DNA of 37,249 bases from NCBI GenBank assembly GCA_016462625.1, contig JAEMSV010000038.1:1-37249 (forward strand), written 5' to 3'. A program made the position numbers and the translations under genes. Below, piece by piece: positions 7,844 through 15,541 of the stretch. The notes under the pieces are model-generated. The model was given only the letters and a program-made list of their open reading frames with translations. It had not been told where the DNA came from and made no database searches. The DNA is from Solirubrobacteraceae bacterium (GTDB taxonomy: Bacteria; Actinomycetota; Thermoleophilia; Solirubrobacterales; Solirubrobacteraceae). Positions within the stretch are counted from its first letter, which is position 1; each line of letters begins with the position of its first letter.

Positions 7844-8875
7844 TCAGCCGCCGAGGTGCTGGACCAGCGTGGTGTGACGGTCGCCCGAGAGGGCGTCGAA
7901 CGTCACGGGGATCGGCACCTGCCAGCGCTGCAGGATGCCGGCCGTCTTCTTGTTCGGCTGGATGACGACGACGCCCTTGCCCTTGGCGTCGGTCGCGCCG
8001 GTGCCCGTGCCGAGCGTCTGGTACTTGAGCTTCAGGATCTTCTGCTGCTTCTGCGTGACCAGCGCGCGGATGAACACGGGACGGTTCGGCGGCCCGGTGA
8101 CCGTGGCCTTCAGGCCGCGGGCGAGGAGCGTGTTCGCGTCGATCGTGAGCTTGAACTGCGCGGCCTCGAGCTTCAGCGCCGCGATCTGGGCGTCGGCGGT
8201 CGACTTGGCCTTCGTCAGGTCGGTGACCTTGGTGTTCAGCTCGGTGACCTTCGTCTCCAGCGGGGCCGTCAGACCCGAGGCCAGCACGGCCGGCTTGTCG
8301 ACGATCGTGTCGGCGGCCGTGAACGTGCCGCCCAGCTGGGTGCAGGCGGCCGACAGGTCCGTCGTCTCGGTCAGCGTCAGCCCCGTCGCGGTCTTCACCG
8401 TGGGCAGCCACTTGGCGGGGTCGTCGCCGATCCCGGCCGAGGTGGCCTGGAACGGGATGTACGCGTAGGCGGGCTCGTCACCCTGCCAGGCGAGGACCGC
8501 GCTGTCAGCGGTCAGCGCCGCAACGTCGCACGTGGCGTGCGGCTGTGCGCCCGTTGCGCCCTCGGTGAGCCAGCGCGGCTTGGCGAACAGGTTCCGGTAC
8601 AGCGGCGGCAGGACGTCGTAGCCGACGACGCCGCCGGTCAGGTCGCCGTTGGTCTCGTTCAGGGTGACCGGGAAGCCGTTGACGTTGAGGGAGTACCGCG
8701 TCTGGGGGTCCAGGTTCGCTTGAGTCCAGGTGGCATCCGGGGTCTGGCCGGCCGGGATCACCTTCGCCGTCGTGCTGAACACCGACGGCGCTGCGGCCGC
8801 CGAGGCCGGGGCGACGAGCGCCGCGGCGGTGAGAGCGGCCGCGGCGAGGCGGCGCCCTCCGTGGGTGTGGGTCAT
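7844..8875 (-). CDS. Secreted coiled-coil protein, function unknown
   Basis: A 343-residue protein read from the ATG at 8875, which has AGGAG 11 nt upstream. An upstream in-frame ATG at 8911 is less likely because the signal peptide (MTHTHGGRRLAAAALTAAAL, ending ASAAAA) begins at 8875. The mature region starts SVFSTTAKVIPAG and includes a beta-rich half with two or three cysteines (one near ATCDVA, another near SAACTQ). A clear heptad-type coiled coil follows around LETKVTELNTKVTDLTKAK, then a basic, beta-rich C-terminal domain (VTGPPNRPVFIRALVTQ). The family is not recognised. It is monocistronic and divergent from the cyclic-di-GMP gene across a palindrome-bearing gap. Confidence 0.82.
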   Translation of the reverse strand: MTHTHGGRRLAAAALTAAALVAPASAAAAPSVFSTTAKVIPAGQTPDATWTQANLDPQTRYSLNVNGFPVTLNETNGDLTGGVVGYDVLPPLYRNLFAKPRWLTEGATGAQPHATCDVAALTADSAVLAWQGDEPAYAYIPFQATSAGIGDDPAKWLPTVKTATGLTLTETTDLSAACTQLGGTFTAADTIVDKPAVLASGLTAPLETKVTELNTKVTDLTKAKSTADAQIAALKLEAAQFKLTIDANTLLARGLKATVTGPPNRPVFIRALVTQKQQKILKLKYQTLGTGTGATDAKGKGVVVIQPNKKTAGILQRWQVPIPVTFDALSGDRHTTLVQHLGG

Positions 8876-8905
8876 GCGTTGTCCGACTCCTGTTTGGGCA
8901 GTGAT

Positions 8906-8948
8906 GCACACGGGTACGTACTATTCCCGTATTGTCGACTGACAATAC
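8906..8948. promoter_or_regulatory. Divergent control region with a perfect 8+4+8 palindrome
   Basis: GTATTGTC-GACT-GACAATAC occupies 8929-8948, and GTACGTAC lies at 8914-8921. On the minus strand TTGTCA (8939-8944 complement) and TAGTAC at 16-bp spacing form a candidate promoter for the secreted-protein gene, so the palindrome would overlap its -35. This is a strong operator candidate; the regulator is unknown. Confidence 0.5.
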
Positions 8949-9046
8949 ATAGTTTCTCCTGTGCGTGCTCGCCTGCCTCGACGCGTCTCCGCGCCCGTCG
9001 CGCCTCCGACCTTGAGTTACGCAGCGCAATTGCCGATAGTTGGCCC

Positions 9047-11575
9047 GTGACGGTGCCGACCCGGCGCGATTCCGCTGTCCCTGGATCCGACAGCACGGGG
9101 GACCTGACAGGGGTGCCTGGCGTCGGCGTGTACAGGTTCGACGCCCAGCTGCAGATCGTCGCCGGCAGTGGGGCCGGCAAACCGCTCGTCGACGCGCTGC
9201 CCCAGGGCGTCGTGGCGCCGTCGAATTCCGTCTGGGAGGCGGTCCTCGCCGGGCAGGACCGGCACTTCGAACTGGCCACGCCGGACGAGCGCAGCCTCTA
9301 CCTGGTGGTCGCCACGCCGGTCCGCGACAGCGCCGGGCGCGTCGTCGGAGGCCTGGCCGTCAGCTTCGACGCGTCGCGCCGCCAGCAGGCCGAGCTCGAG
9401 CTCCGCGAGAGCGAGACCGAGTTCCGCGCGCTCGCCGAGCATGCGACCGACATCGTCTCCCGCCACACACCCGACGGCACGGTGCTCTACGTCTCGCCGT
9501 CGGTCGCCGATCTGGGGATCACGCCGAGCGACCTGGTCGGCCGCCCGATCTACGACCTGGTCCAGGACGAGGACCGCGAGCGGGTCCGCGGCGCCATCGA
9601 CCCGGCGATCCGCGCGGGGGAGACCGTGACGGTCGCCTACCGGCTCAACGTCGACGGCGAGCAGCGCTGGCTGGAGACGACGTGTGCGGGCATCGACGAC
9701 GACGACGGCCGGATCGTCGAGGTGCGGTGCTCGACGACGGACATCACCCAGCGGCGGCGTGCCGCGCAGGAGCTGGAGCACCGGCTCGAGCAGCAGTCCG
9801 CGGTTGCCCTCCTGGGCGAGCGCGCGCTGGCGGGGATGCCGGTCAACGACCTCATGCGGGAGGCGTGCGAGGCGGTCAGCCGCACGCTCGGCGTGCCGAT
9901 CGCGATCGTGCTCGAGTTCGAGCACGGCAGCAGCGACTTCCTCGTGGCCGCCGGCGTCGGCACGAATCCGGGCACGCTCGGCGCGCGGTTCATGCCGCCT
10001 GTCGACGTGCGCCGCGCCGCGATCCGCCAGCTCGGGCGCGGCCCGCAGCGCTTCGTGGACCTCGATGACGAGCCGGAGGGGGTCTTCACCGGCCCGCTGC
10101 GGGAGCACGGCGTCGTCAGCGGCGTCGGCGTCCCTGTCGGCGAGCGCGACCGCCCCATGGGCATGCTGTGCGCGTACAGCACCGAGCAGCGCGTCTTCAC
10201 CGACGACGACACGAATCTCCTCCAGGCGATCTCGCACGTCCTGGCCGCCGCCATCGCCGCCCGCCGCGCCGAGGACCAGGCGCGGCACGACGCGATGCAC
10301 GACCCGCTGACAGGGCTGCCCAACCGCGTGCTCTTCAGCGATCGCTTGACGCAGGCGCTCGCCCGGAGTGAGCGCGACGGCTCCCCGCTCGCCGTCCTGC
10401 TGCTGGACATCGACCGCTTCAAGCTGATCAACGACTCGCTCGGCCACGTGGTGGGCGACGAGCTGCTGCGCGAGGTCGCGCCGCGCCTGTCGGGCGCCAT
10501 CCGCCCGAGCGACACCGTGGCCCGTCTCGGCGGGGACGAGTTCGCCGTGCTGTGCGAGGACCTCGAGGACGAGCGCGAGGCCCAGGAGATGGCCGAGCGC
10601 CTCGGAGCGTGCTTCCTGCGCCCGTTCGCCCTCGGCGGCGAGCAGCAGTTCGCGACCGCCAGCGTCGGCCTCGTCGTCGCCAACGGGCACGCCGGCGCCG
10701 AGGAGCTGCTGCGCGACGCCGACGCGGCGATGTACCGCGCGAAGGAGGCCGGCCGCGGCCGCTACGAGCTGTTCGACGAGGGCATGCGCTCCCGTGCCGT
10801 CGCCCGGCTGCAGGTCGAGAACGAGCTGCGCCGCGCGCTGGACCGCGAGGAGCTCAGGCTCTACTTCCAGCCGATCCACGACCTGAACCTCGGCGCGATC
10901 GCCAGCTGCGAGGCGCTCGTGCGGTGGAACCACCCCGACCGCGGGCTCGTCGGCCCCGACCAGTTCATCCCCGTCGCCGAGGAGAGCGGGCTCATCGTGC
11001 CGCTCGGCGCGTGGGTGCTCCAGCGCGCCTGCCGGCAGCTCGCACGGTGGCGCCATGCGGTCCCGGGGGCCGAGCACCTGCGGTTGACCATCAACCTGTC
11101 GGCCCGCCAGGTCGCGCAGCCGGACATCGTCGACACGGTCTCGGAGGCGATCGCCGACGCGGGGCTCGACCCGTCCGACATCGGCCTCGAGATCACCGAG
11201 CACGTCCTGATCGAGGACGCCGAGTCGACGGCCGACACGCTGCGCCGCCTGCAGCGCCTCGGGGTCCGGCTCGTGATCGACGACTTCGGCACCGGGTACT
11301 CGTCGCTGAGCTACCTCAAGCGCTATCCCATCGAGGTCCTGAAGATCGACCGCTCGTTCATCGACGGCATCGCCGACGACGAGAGCGGCGACCTCGCGAT
11401 CGTCACCGCCATCGTGCGCATGGCGAGCGCCCTCGGGGTCGACGTGATCCCCGAGGGGGTGGAGACCCAGGCGCAGCTGGACCGGCTGCGCGAGCTCGGC
11501 TGTCAGTACGCCCAGGGCTTCCTGCTCGACCGGCCATTGCCGCCGGACGAGCTGGAGTCGCGCCTCAGGGGTTGA
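9047..11575 (+). CDS. PAS-PAS-GAF-GGDEF-EAL cyclic-di-GMP signalling protein
   Basis: An 842-residue cytoplasmic protein without transmembrane helices. A short PAS-like region (about 20-115) leads into a second PAS with its PAC motif (125-240), a GAF domain (250-405), a GGDEF domain (415-578) and an EAL domain (590-842). GGDEF is intact at 495-499, with an inhibitory RxxD site at 486-489. The EAL side keeps EALVRW (from Glu622), NLSARQ, EITEH, DDFGTGYSSL, KIDRSFI and EGVET. Both diguanylate cyclase and phosphodiesterase activity are therefore possible. The start is GTG at 9047, the first in-frame start before the PAS domain. There is no Shine-Dalgarno sequence, but GATAGT ends 6 nt upstream. 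The open frame extends far upstream, but that part overlaps opposite-strand genes and is spurious. The 3' end overlaps the convergent DUF4389 gene by 11 nt. Confidence 0.9.
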   Translation: MTVPTRRDSAVPGSDSTGDLTGVPGVGVYRFDAQLQIVAGSGAGKPLVDALPQGVVAPSNSVWEAVLAGQDRHFELATPDERSLYLVVATPVRDSAGRVVGGLAVSFDASRRQQAELELRESETEFRALAEHATDIVSRHTPDGTVLYVSPSVADLGITPSDLVGRPIYDLVQDEDRERVRGAIDPAIRAGETVTVAYRLNVDGEQRWLETTCAGIDDDDGRIVEVRCSTTDITQRRRAAQELEHRLEQQSAVALLGERALAGMPVNDLMREACEAVSRTLGVPIAIVLEFEHGSSDFLVAAGVGTNPGTLGARFMPPVDVRRAAIRQLGRGPQRFVDLDDEPEGVFTGPLREHGVVSGVGVPVGERDRPMGMLCAYSTEQRVFTDDDTNLLQAISHVLAAAIAARRAEDQARHDAMHDPLTGLPNRVLFSDRLTQALARSERDGSPLAVLLLDIDRFKLINDSLGHVVGDELLREVAPRLSGAIRPSDTVARLGGDEFAVLCEDLEDEREAQEMAERLGACFLRPFALGGEQQFATASVGLVVANGHAGAEELLRDADAAMYRAKEAGRGRYELFDEGMRSRAVARLQVENELRRALDREELRLYFQPIHDLNLGAIASCEALVRWNHPDRGLVGPDQFIPVAEESGLIVPLGAWVLQRACRQLARWRHAVPGAEHLRLTINLSARQVAQPDIVDTVSEAIADAGLDPSDIGLEITEHVLIEDAESTADTLRRLQRLGVRLVIDDFGTGYSSLSYLKRYPIEVLKIDRSFIDGIADDESGDLAIVTAIVRMASALGVDVIPEGVETQAQLDRLRELGCQYAQGFLLDRPLPPDELESRLRG

Positions 11576-12194
11576 GGCTGAACGGCGGGTACTTGTCGGT
11601 GACGAGCAGGAACGCGTAGGAGATGACCCGCACGTGCCAGCGCTCGATGCCGACGAGGAAGTCGAACGCGCCGCGTGGGTATCGCCCGGTGAAGAGGATC
11701 GAGAACCACACGAAGATCAGGACGAAGAACCCGGCGAGCCAGAGGAATCCGAGCACGATGTAGTGCGGGATCGCCAGGAACCACTTCACGAGCGGCAGCC
11801 AGCGGTTCAGGTGCTCCTTGGCGTCGACGTCGGGGACGTGCAGCGTCACGGACTGCGTCTCGTCGGTCGACGGGTAGCGGTCGTCCTGCAGGGCCATGTA
11901 CACGCCGACCCGCAGGGTGAACGCCAGCAGCTGGCGGTTCCACTCCTGCCACCACAGCGGGAACTTCTCGCGGAAGACGATCATCAGAAGCGGCCCCGCG
12001 AAGAGGACCCCTCCGGCGGCGGTGCCGTAGGTCTTGACCTCTTCGTAGCTGGCGGACCACGTCGCGCCGCTGACCGTGCCCAGCACGATCGCGATCGGGA
12101 TCACGGCGAACAGCCGGAAGAACGTGCTCAGCCGGTTGAGCTGCCGGTCCGGGTAGTCCACGTCATAGGTCACGGGATACGGGTCGGGCGGCAT
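11565..12194 (-). CDS. DUF4389-family membrane protein
   Basis: A 209-residue protein starting MPPDPYPVTYDVDYPDRQLNRLSTFFRLF, with GAGGAG 8 nt before the ATG. It has four probable transmembrane segments, near residues 24-45, 62-80, 135-155 and 158-172. The repeated signature of a Pro-rich N-terminus, W/F-rich second half and FTGRYPRGAFDFLVGIERWHVRVISY identifies the DUF4389 family, whose function is unknown. Its stop codon overlaps the 3' end of the convergent GGDEF-EAL gene. The MMPL exporter gene lies upstream on the same strand, separated by a 12-bp-stem hairpin. Confidence 0.85.
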   Translation of the reverse strand: MPPDPYPVTYDVDYPDRQLNRLSTFFRLFAVIPIAIVLGTVSGATWSASYEEVKTYGTAAGGVLFAGPLLMIVFREKFPLWWQEWNRQLLAFTLRVGVYMALQDDRYPSTDETQSVTLHVPDVDAKEHLNRWLPLVKWFLAIPHYIVLGFLWLAGFFVLIFVWFSILFTGRYPRGAFDFLVGIERWHVRVISYAFLLVTDKYPPFSLNP

Positions 12195-12206
12195 GTCGGT
12201 GCTCCT

Positions 12207-12249
12207 CGAGTGGGGTGACGGCGTCCATCCTTCGCCATCACCCCACTCG
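12207..12249. terminator. Hairpin between the MMPL gene and the DUF4389 gene
   Basis: Perfect 12-bp arms (12207-12218 and 12238-12249, core GAGTGGGGTGA) enclose a 19-nt loop. It lies downstream of the MMPL stop and next to the DUF4389 ribosome-binding site. It is a probable terminator or leader structure, without a T-run. Confidence 0.55.
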
Positions 12250-12263
12250 GTGCGCCGGTCGGA

Positions 12264-14411
12264 TCAGCGCGCCGGCGCAGGTTCCAGCTCGGCGTGCGGC
12301 ACGACGCGGTCGAGCCAGGAGGGCAGCCACCACGTCCGGCTGCCCATGAGCTGCATCAGCGCGGGGACGAGCACCATCCGGATGATCGTCGCGTCGACGA
12401 GAATCGCCGTCGCCATCCCGACCCCGACGAGCTTGAGCGGGATCTCGGGGCTCAGGGCGAACGCGCCGAAGACCGCGATCATGATCGCCGCCGCCGCGGT
12501 GATGACGCGCGCGGTCCCGCCGACGCCCTCCGTGATCGCGCGCTGCGCGTCGCCGTCGCGCAGCCACGCCTCGCGGATGCGGCCGAGGAGGAACACCTCG
12601 TAGTCCATCGAGAGGCCGAACAGGACGGCGAACATCATCACCGGGATCCACGGGGCCACGGGCGTCGGGGTATCGATCCCAACGAGCGAGCCCAGGGTGC
12701 CGCCCTGGGCGACCAGCGCGACGATCCCGTAGGCGGCGCCGATGCTCAGCAGGTTCATCGCGGCCGCCTTCACCGGGATGAGGACCGACCGGAACGCGAT
12801 GAGCAGCAGCAGCGAGGACAGCCCGACGACGCCCGCGATGAACAGGGGCAGCCGCGCGGCCGTGGCCTCGGACTGGTCGACCGTGCTCGCCGTGAACCCG
12901 CCGACGTGTGCGTCGAGCCGGGAGGCGGGCACGACCTCGTCGCGCAGCTCGTGCACGAGATCCTCGGTGGCGGTGGCCTGCGGGGAGCCCTTGGGCTGGA
13001 CGGTGAACAGCACCGCCTTGCCGTCCGGGCTGATCACCGGCTCCGAGACGCCGGCGACCCCGCCGTCGGCCTGCAGGCCGCGGCCGAGCTCGGCGATCTT
13101 CGCCTCGCCGTTGGCGCCGACGTCGGCGACGACCAGCAGCGGTCCGTTCGCCCCGGTGCCGAAGCCCTGGGCGATCAGGTCGTAGGCCTGCCGCGTCTGG
13201 CGCTCGGCCGTGTCGTTGCCGGAGTCGGGGAACCCGAGCCGCAGCCCGGTGACCGGGAGGGCCAGCGCGCCGACGGCGAGCAGGCCGAGGGCGATCGCGG
13301 CCCACGGGCGCCGCTGCACGGTGCCACTGAAGCGGGCGGCGACAGCGCCCTCGTTCCCGGCGGACCGCCGGGCACCGGGGATGTGCAGCCGCTCGATCTT
13401 CCGGCCCGCGAGCGCGAGGAGCGCGGGCAGCAGGGTGATCGAGGCGAGCATGACGACGAGCACGGCGAGGCTGGTCGAGAGCGCCACGCCGTAGAGGTAC
13501 GGCAGGCCCATGAGGAAGAGGCCGAGCATCGACACCACGACGGTCGTGCCGGCGATGAGCACCGAGCGGCCGGCGGTGGAGGTCGCCTCGACGATCGCCT
13601 CCTCCGGTTCCATGCCCGCTGACAGGGACGACCGGTACCGGGTGACGATCAGCAGCGCGTAGTCGATGCCGACGCCGATGCCGACCATCGCGGCGACCTG
13701 CTCCGCCCAGTCCGGCGTGTCCACGAACGCCGCGAGCACCGTGATGAGGCCGCCCGCGATCCCGAGCCCGAACAGCGCGGTGAGCATCGGCAGGCCTGCC
13801 GCGACCACCGAGCCGAACGTCACGAGCAGGATGACGAGCGCGAGGAGTAGGCCGATCCCCTCCGAGGAGATCGCGCCGTTCTCGGACTCGTCCATGACCT
13901 GCCCGCCGAACGCCATCGTCACGCCGGCGCCGGCGCCGGCCTTCGCGAGCGAGACGAGCTGCTCACCGCTCGCCTCGGCCACGTTCGCGGGACGGTCGTC
14001 GAGCGGCACGCGGACGACCGCCGTGCGCCCGTCGGCCGAGCGCTGGGCGTCCGCGGCGGTGATCCCGTCGCCGACGCGCTCGAGGCCCTGGACCTTCGCG
14101 AGCACGGCGTCGACCCGCCGGTCCGCCGCGGCGGCGCTGGTTCCGGCGGCGGTCTGCCAGACGACGTCGAGGCTGCTCGTCGAGCGGTCGGGGAACCGCG
14201 CGTCGATGAGCTGCTCGGCGGACTTGGAGTCGGAGCCCGGCGTCGTGTAGTCGGCGCTCCATTCGCCGGCGAGCGTCGGCGCGAGGCCGATGACGGCGAC
14301 GAGAGCGACGACCCATGCACCGAGGACCACGGCGCGGCGGCGCACGATCGCGGAGGCGAGGCGGGCGAGGCTCGTGGTCTGGGGCGGCGGTGATTCGGGG
14401 CTGGCAGACAT
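12264..14411 (-). CDS. MMPL/RND-family transporter
   Basis: A 715-residue membrane transporter of the MMPL branch of the RND superfamily, driven by the proton gradient and exporting lipids or drugs. It shows the twofold design: a helix at about 25-47, an extracellular loop with ADYTTPGSDSKSAEQLIDARFP, five clustered helices (about 185-330), a helix near 370, a second extracellular loop, and another five-helix cluster to the end. GIGVGIDYALLIVTRYR and LFGLSMDYEVFLLGRIRE are the paired Asp-Tyr motifs of the proton relay. The ATG has AGGAAGG 9 nt upstream. It is divergent from the marR gene, which probably controls it. The substrate cannot be told from sequence. Confidence 0.92.
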   Translation of the reverse strand: MSASPESPPPQTTSLARLASAIVRRRAVVLGAWVVALVAVIGLAPTLAGEWSADYTTPGSDSKSAEQLIDARFPDRSTSSLDVVWQTAAGTSAAAADRRVDAVLAKVQGLERVGDGITAADAQRSADGRTAVVRVPLDDRPANVAEASGEQLVSLAKAGAGAGVTMAFGGQVMDESENGAISSEGIGLLLALVILLVTFGSVVAAGLPMLTALFGLGIAGGLITVLAAFVDTPDWAEQVAAMVGIGVGIDYALLIVTRYRSSLSAGMEPEEAIVEATSTAGRSVLIAGTTVVVSMLGLFLMGLPYLYGVALSTSLAVLVVMLASITLLPALLALAGRKIERLHIPGARRSAGNEGAVAARFSGTVQRRPWAAIALGLLAVGALALPVTGLRLGFPDSGNDTAERQTRQAYDLIAQGFGTGANGPLLVVADVGANGEAKIAELGRGLQADGGVAGVSEPVISPDGKAVLFTVQPKGSPQATATEDLVHELRDEVVPASRLDAHVGGFTASTVDQSEATAARLPLFIAGVVGLSSLLLLIAFRSVLIPVKAAAMNLLSIGAAYGIVALVAQGGTLGSLVGIDTPTPVAPWIPVMMFAVLFGLSMDYEVFLLGRIREAWLRDGDAQRAITEGVGGTARVITAAAAIMIAVFGAFALSPEIPLKLVGVGMATAILVDATIIRMVLVPALMQLMGSRTWWLPSWLDRVVPHAELEPAPAR

Positions 14412-14462
14412 GGCGGATGGCCTTCCTGGGGAGGGAGGTTTTCTGCGGCAACGATTACCGCG

Positions 14463-14525
14463 TCAACTATTGAGATCGCAAGGCAACCACACCAGGATTG
14501 ACCTGTCAACCATTTCGTCTACAAT
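14463..14525 (+). promoter_or_regulatory. marR promoter with overlapping palindromic operator
   Basis: TTGACC (14498-14503), a 16-bp spacer and TACAAT (14520-14525) make the clearest promoter in the window. The predicted start is only 2-3 nt before the marR ATG. TTGAC-CT-GTCAA (14498-14509) is a palindrome covering the -35. A second palindrome, TCAA-CTA-TTGA (14463-14473), lies toward the MMPL gene. Together they suggest MarR autorepression and control of the exporter. Confidence 0.6.
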
Positions 14526-14534
14526 TCCTTCACG

Positions 14535-15041
14535 ATGGGAGATCACCTCAAGACACCCGCCTTTCTGGCCTTTTATGGCCTGCTCCAGGTCGAGGCGCGC
14601 ACGATGGACCGGGTCGCACCCGTCCTGGAGGCCCGCACCGGCATCCCGATGAGCTGGTACGAGGTGCTCGCCTGCTTGTCGGGCGCCGACGCGGAGGGCA
14701 AGCGGATGAACGAGCTCGCCGACGAGCTGCTGGTCTCCCGCGGCGGCGCGACCAGGCTGGTCGCGCGCATGGAGGAGGCCGGGCTCGTCGACCGCATCAC
14801 GCCGCCCGAGGATCGCCGCGCGACCTACGCCCGGCTCACGCCCGCCGGCCGCAAGGCCGAGGCGAAGGCCACGCCCGCCCTGCTCGAGCTCGTCGACCGG
14901 GAGTTCGGCGACCACCTCGACGACGAGGACCTCGCGGCCCTCGTGCGGATCTCGGCCAAGCTGCTGAGCGGGGCCGGCGACGAGTGCTCGTGGCTGTCGA
15001 TGGTCGCCGGCGAGGCGGCCGCCGACACGGCTCAGGCCTAG
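14535..15041 (+). CDS. MarR-family transcriptional regulator
   Basis: A 168-residue winged-helix regulator. The recognition region RMNELADELLVSRGGATRLVARMEEAGL and the wing ITPPEDRRATYARLTPAGR (about residues 55-115) are standard for MarR. N- and C-terminal helices form the dimer interface. No Shine-Dalgarno sequence precedes the ATG, and TACAAT ends 9 nt upstream, so the mRNA is probably leaderless or nearly so. It is divergent from the MMPL exporter and is its likely ligand-responsive repressor. It is convergent with the HxlR gene, with the two stop codons sharing the tetranucleotide CTAG (15038-15041). Confidence 0.92.
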   Translation: MGDHLKTPAFLAFYGLLQVEARTMDRVAPVLEARTGIPMSWYEVLACLSGADAEGKRMNELADELLVSRGGATRLVARMEEAGLVDRITPPEDRRATYARLTPAGRKAEAKATPALLELVDREFGDHLDDEDLAALVRISAKLLSGAGDECSWLSMVAGEAAADTAQA

Positions 15042-15499
15042 GCCGCGGCGACGTCCGCGCCCGGGCCCATCACGACCCGCACGTCGTACAGGCTCAGGTC
15101 CGCGCCGCAGCGCGTGCAGCGCCGGCGGTCGTCGAGCTCACCGCCGCAGTCCTTGTGCAGGAACCGCCGGGGCGGACCGTCGGGCGCGTAGTAGCGGTCG
15201 CCGAAGTGGGCGAGGCTGATGAGGGTCGGCCACAGGTCGCGACCCTTCGGCGTCAGGCGGTACTCGTGGCGTACCGGGCGCTCCTGGTAGGGCCGCCGCT
15301 CCAGCACGCCCTCGTCGACGAGGCGCTGCAGGCGGTCGCGCAGGACGTTGCGCGCGATGCCCAGGTGCGACTGGAACTGGTCGAACCGCCGCACGCCGTT
15401 GAAGGCGTCGCGCAGGATCAGCAGGGTCCACCGCTCGCCCACGAGCTCCAGTGCCCGGGCGATCGAGCAGTTCTCGCCCTCGTACGTGTTCGGGAGCAT
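15038..15499 (-). CDS. HxlR-family transcriptional regulator with C-terminal zinc-ribbon-like motif
   Basis: A 153-residue regulator starting MLPNTYEGENCSIARALELVGERWTLLILRDAFNG, the usual HxlR opening with the conserved Cys11. The winged-helix part continues with RRFDQFQSHLGIARNVLRDRLQRLVDEGVLERRPY and ERPVRHEYRLTPKGRDL. Beyond the ordinary domain (about 105 residues) there is an extension with CGGEL and CTRCG, a short zinc-ribbon-like knuckle found in some HxlR proteins. The open frame continues far upstream, antisense-like through the MFS gene, and is not used. The ATG at 15499 has TACAGT 7 nt upstream, indicating a leaderless mRNA. It lies 41 nt downstream of the MFS gene on the same strand. 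Confidence 0.9.
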   Translation of the reverse strand: MLPNTYEGENCSIARALELVGERWTLLILRDAFNGVRRFDQFQSHLGIARNVLRDRLQRLVDEGVLERRPYQERPVRHEYRLTPKGRDLWPTLISLAHFGDRYYAPDGPPRRFLHKDCGGELDDRRRCTRCGADLSLYDVRVVMGPGADVAAA

Positions 15500-15506
15500 C
15501 CCCTCA

Positions 15507-15541
15507 ACTGTACCCGGGTGGTTTCGTGAAGCAACCCGGGT
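15507..15541 (-). promoter_or_regulatory. HxlR promoter with paired ACCCGGGT palindromes
   Basis: On the minus strand TTGCTT (15529-15534), a 16-bp spacer and TACAGT (15507-15512) form a promoter 7 nt from the ATG. Two identical self-complementary octamers, ACCCGGGT at 15512-15519 and 15534-15541, are 22 bp apart centre to centre, about two helical turns. They touch the -10 and -35. They look like a paired operator for autoregulation. Confidence 0.5.

Noticed and set aside
7577..9046. Long N-terminal extension of the GGDEF-EAL frame (1332-codon open frame)
   Set aside because: It overlaps the end of the phosphoesterase gene and the whole opposite-strand secreted-protein gene, and is Arg/Leu-rich like a GC-driven shadow frame.
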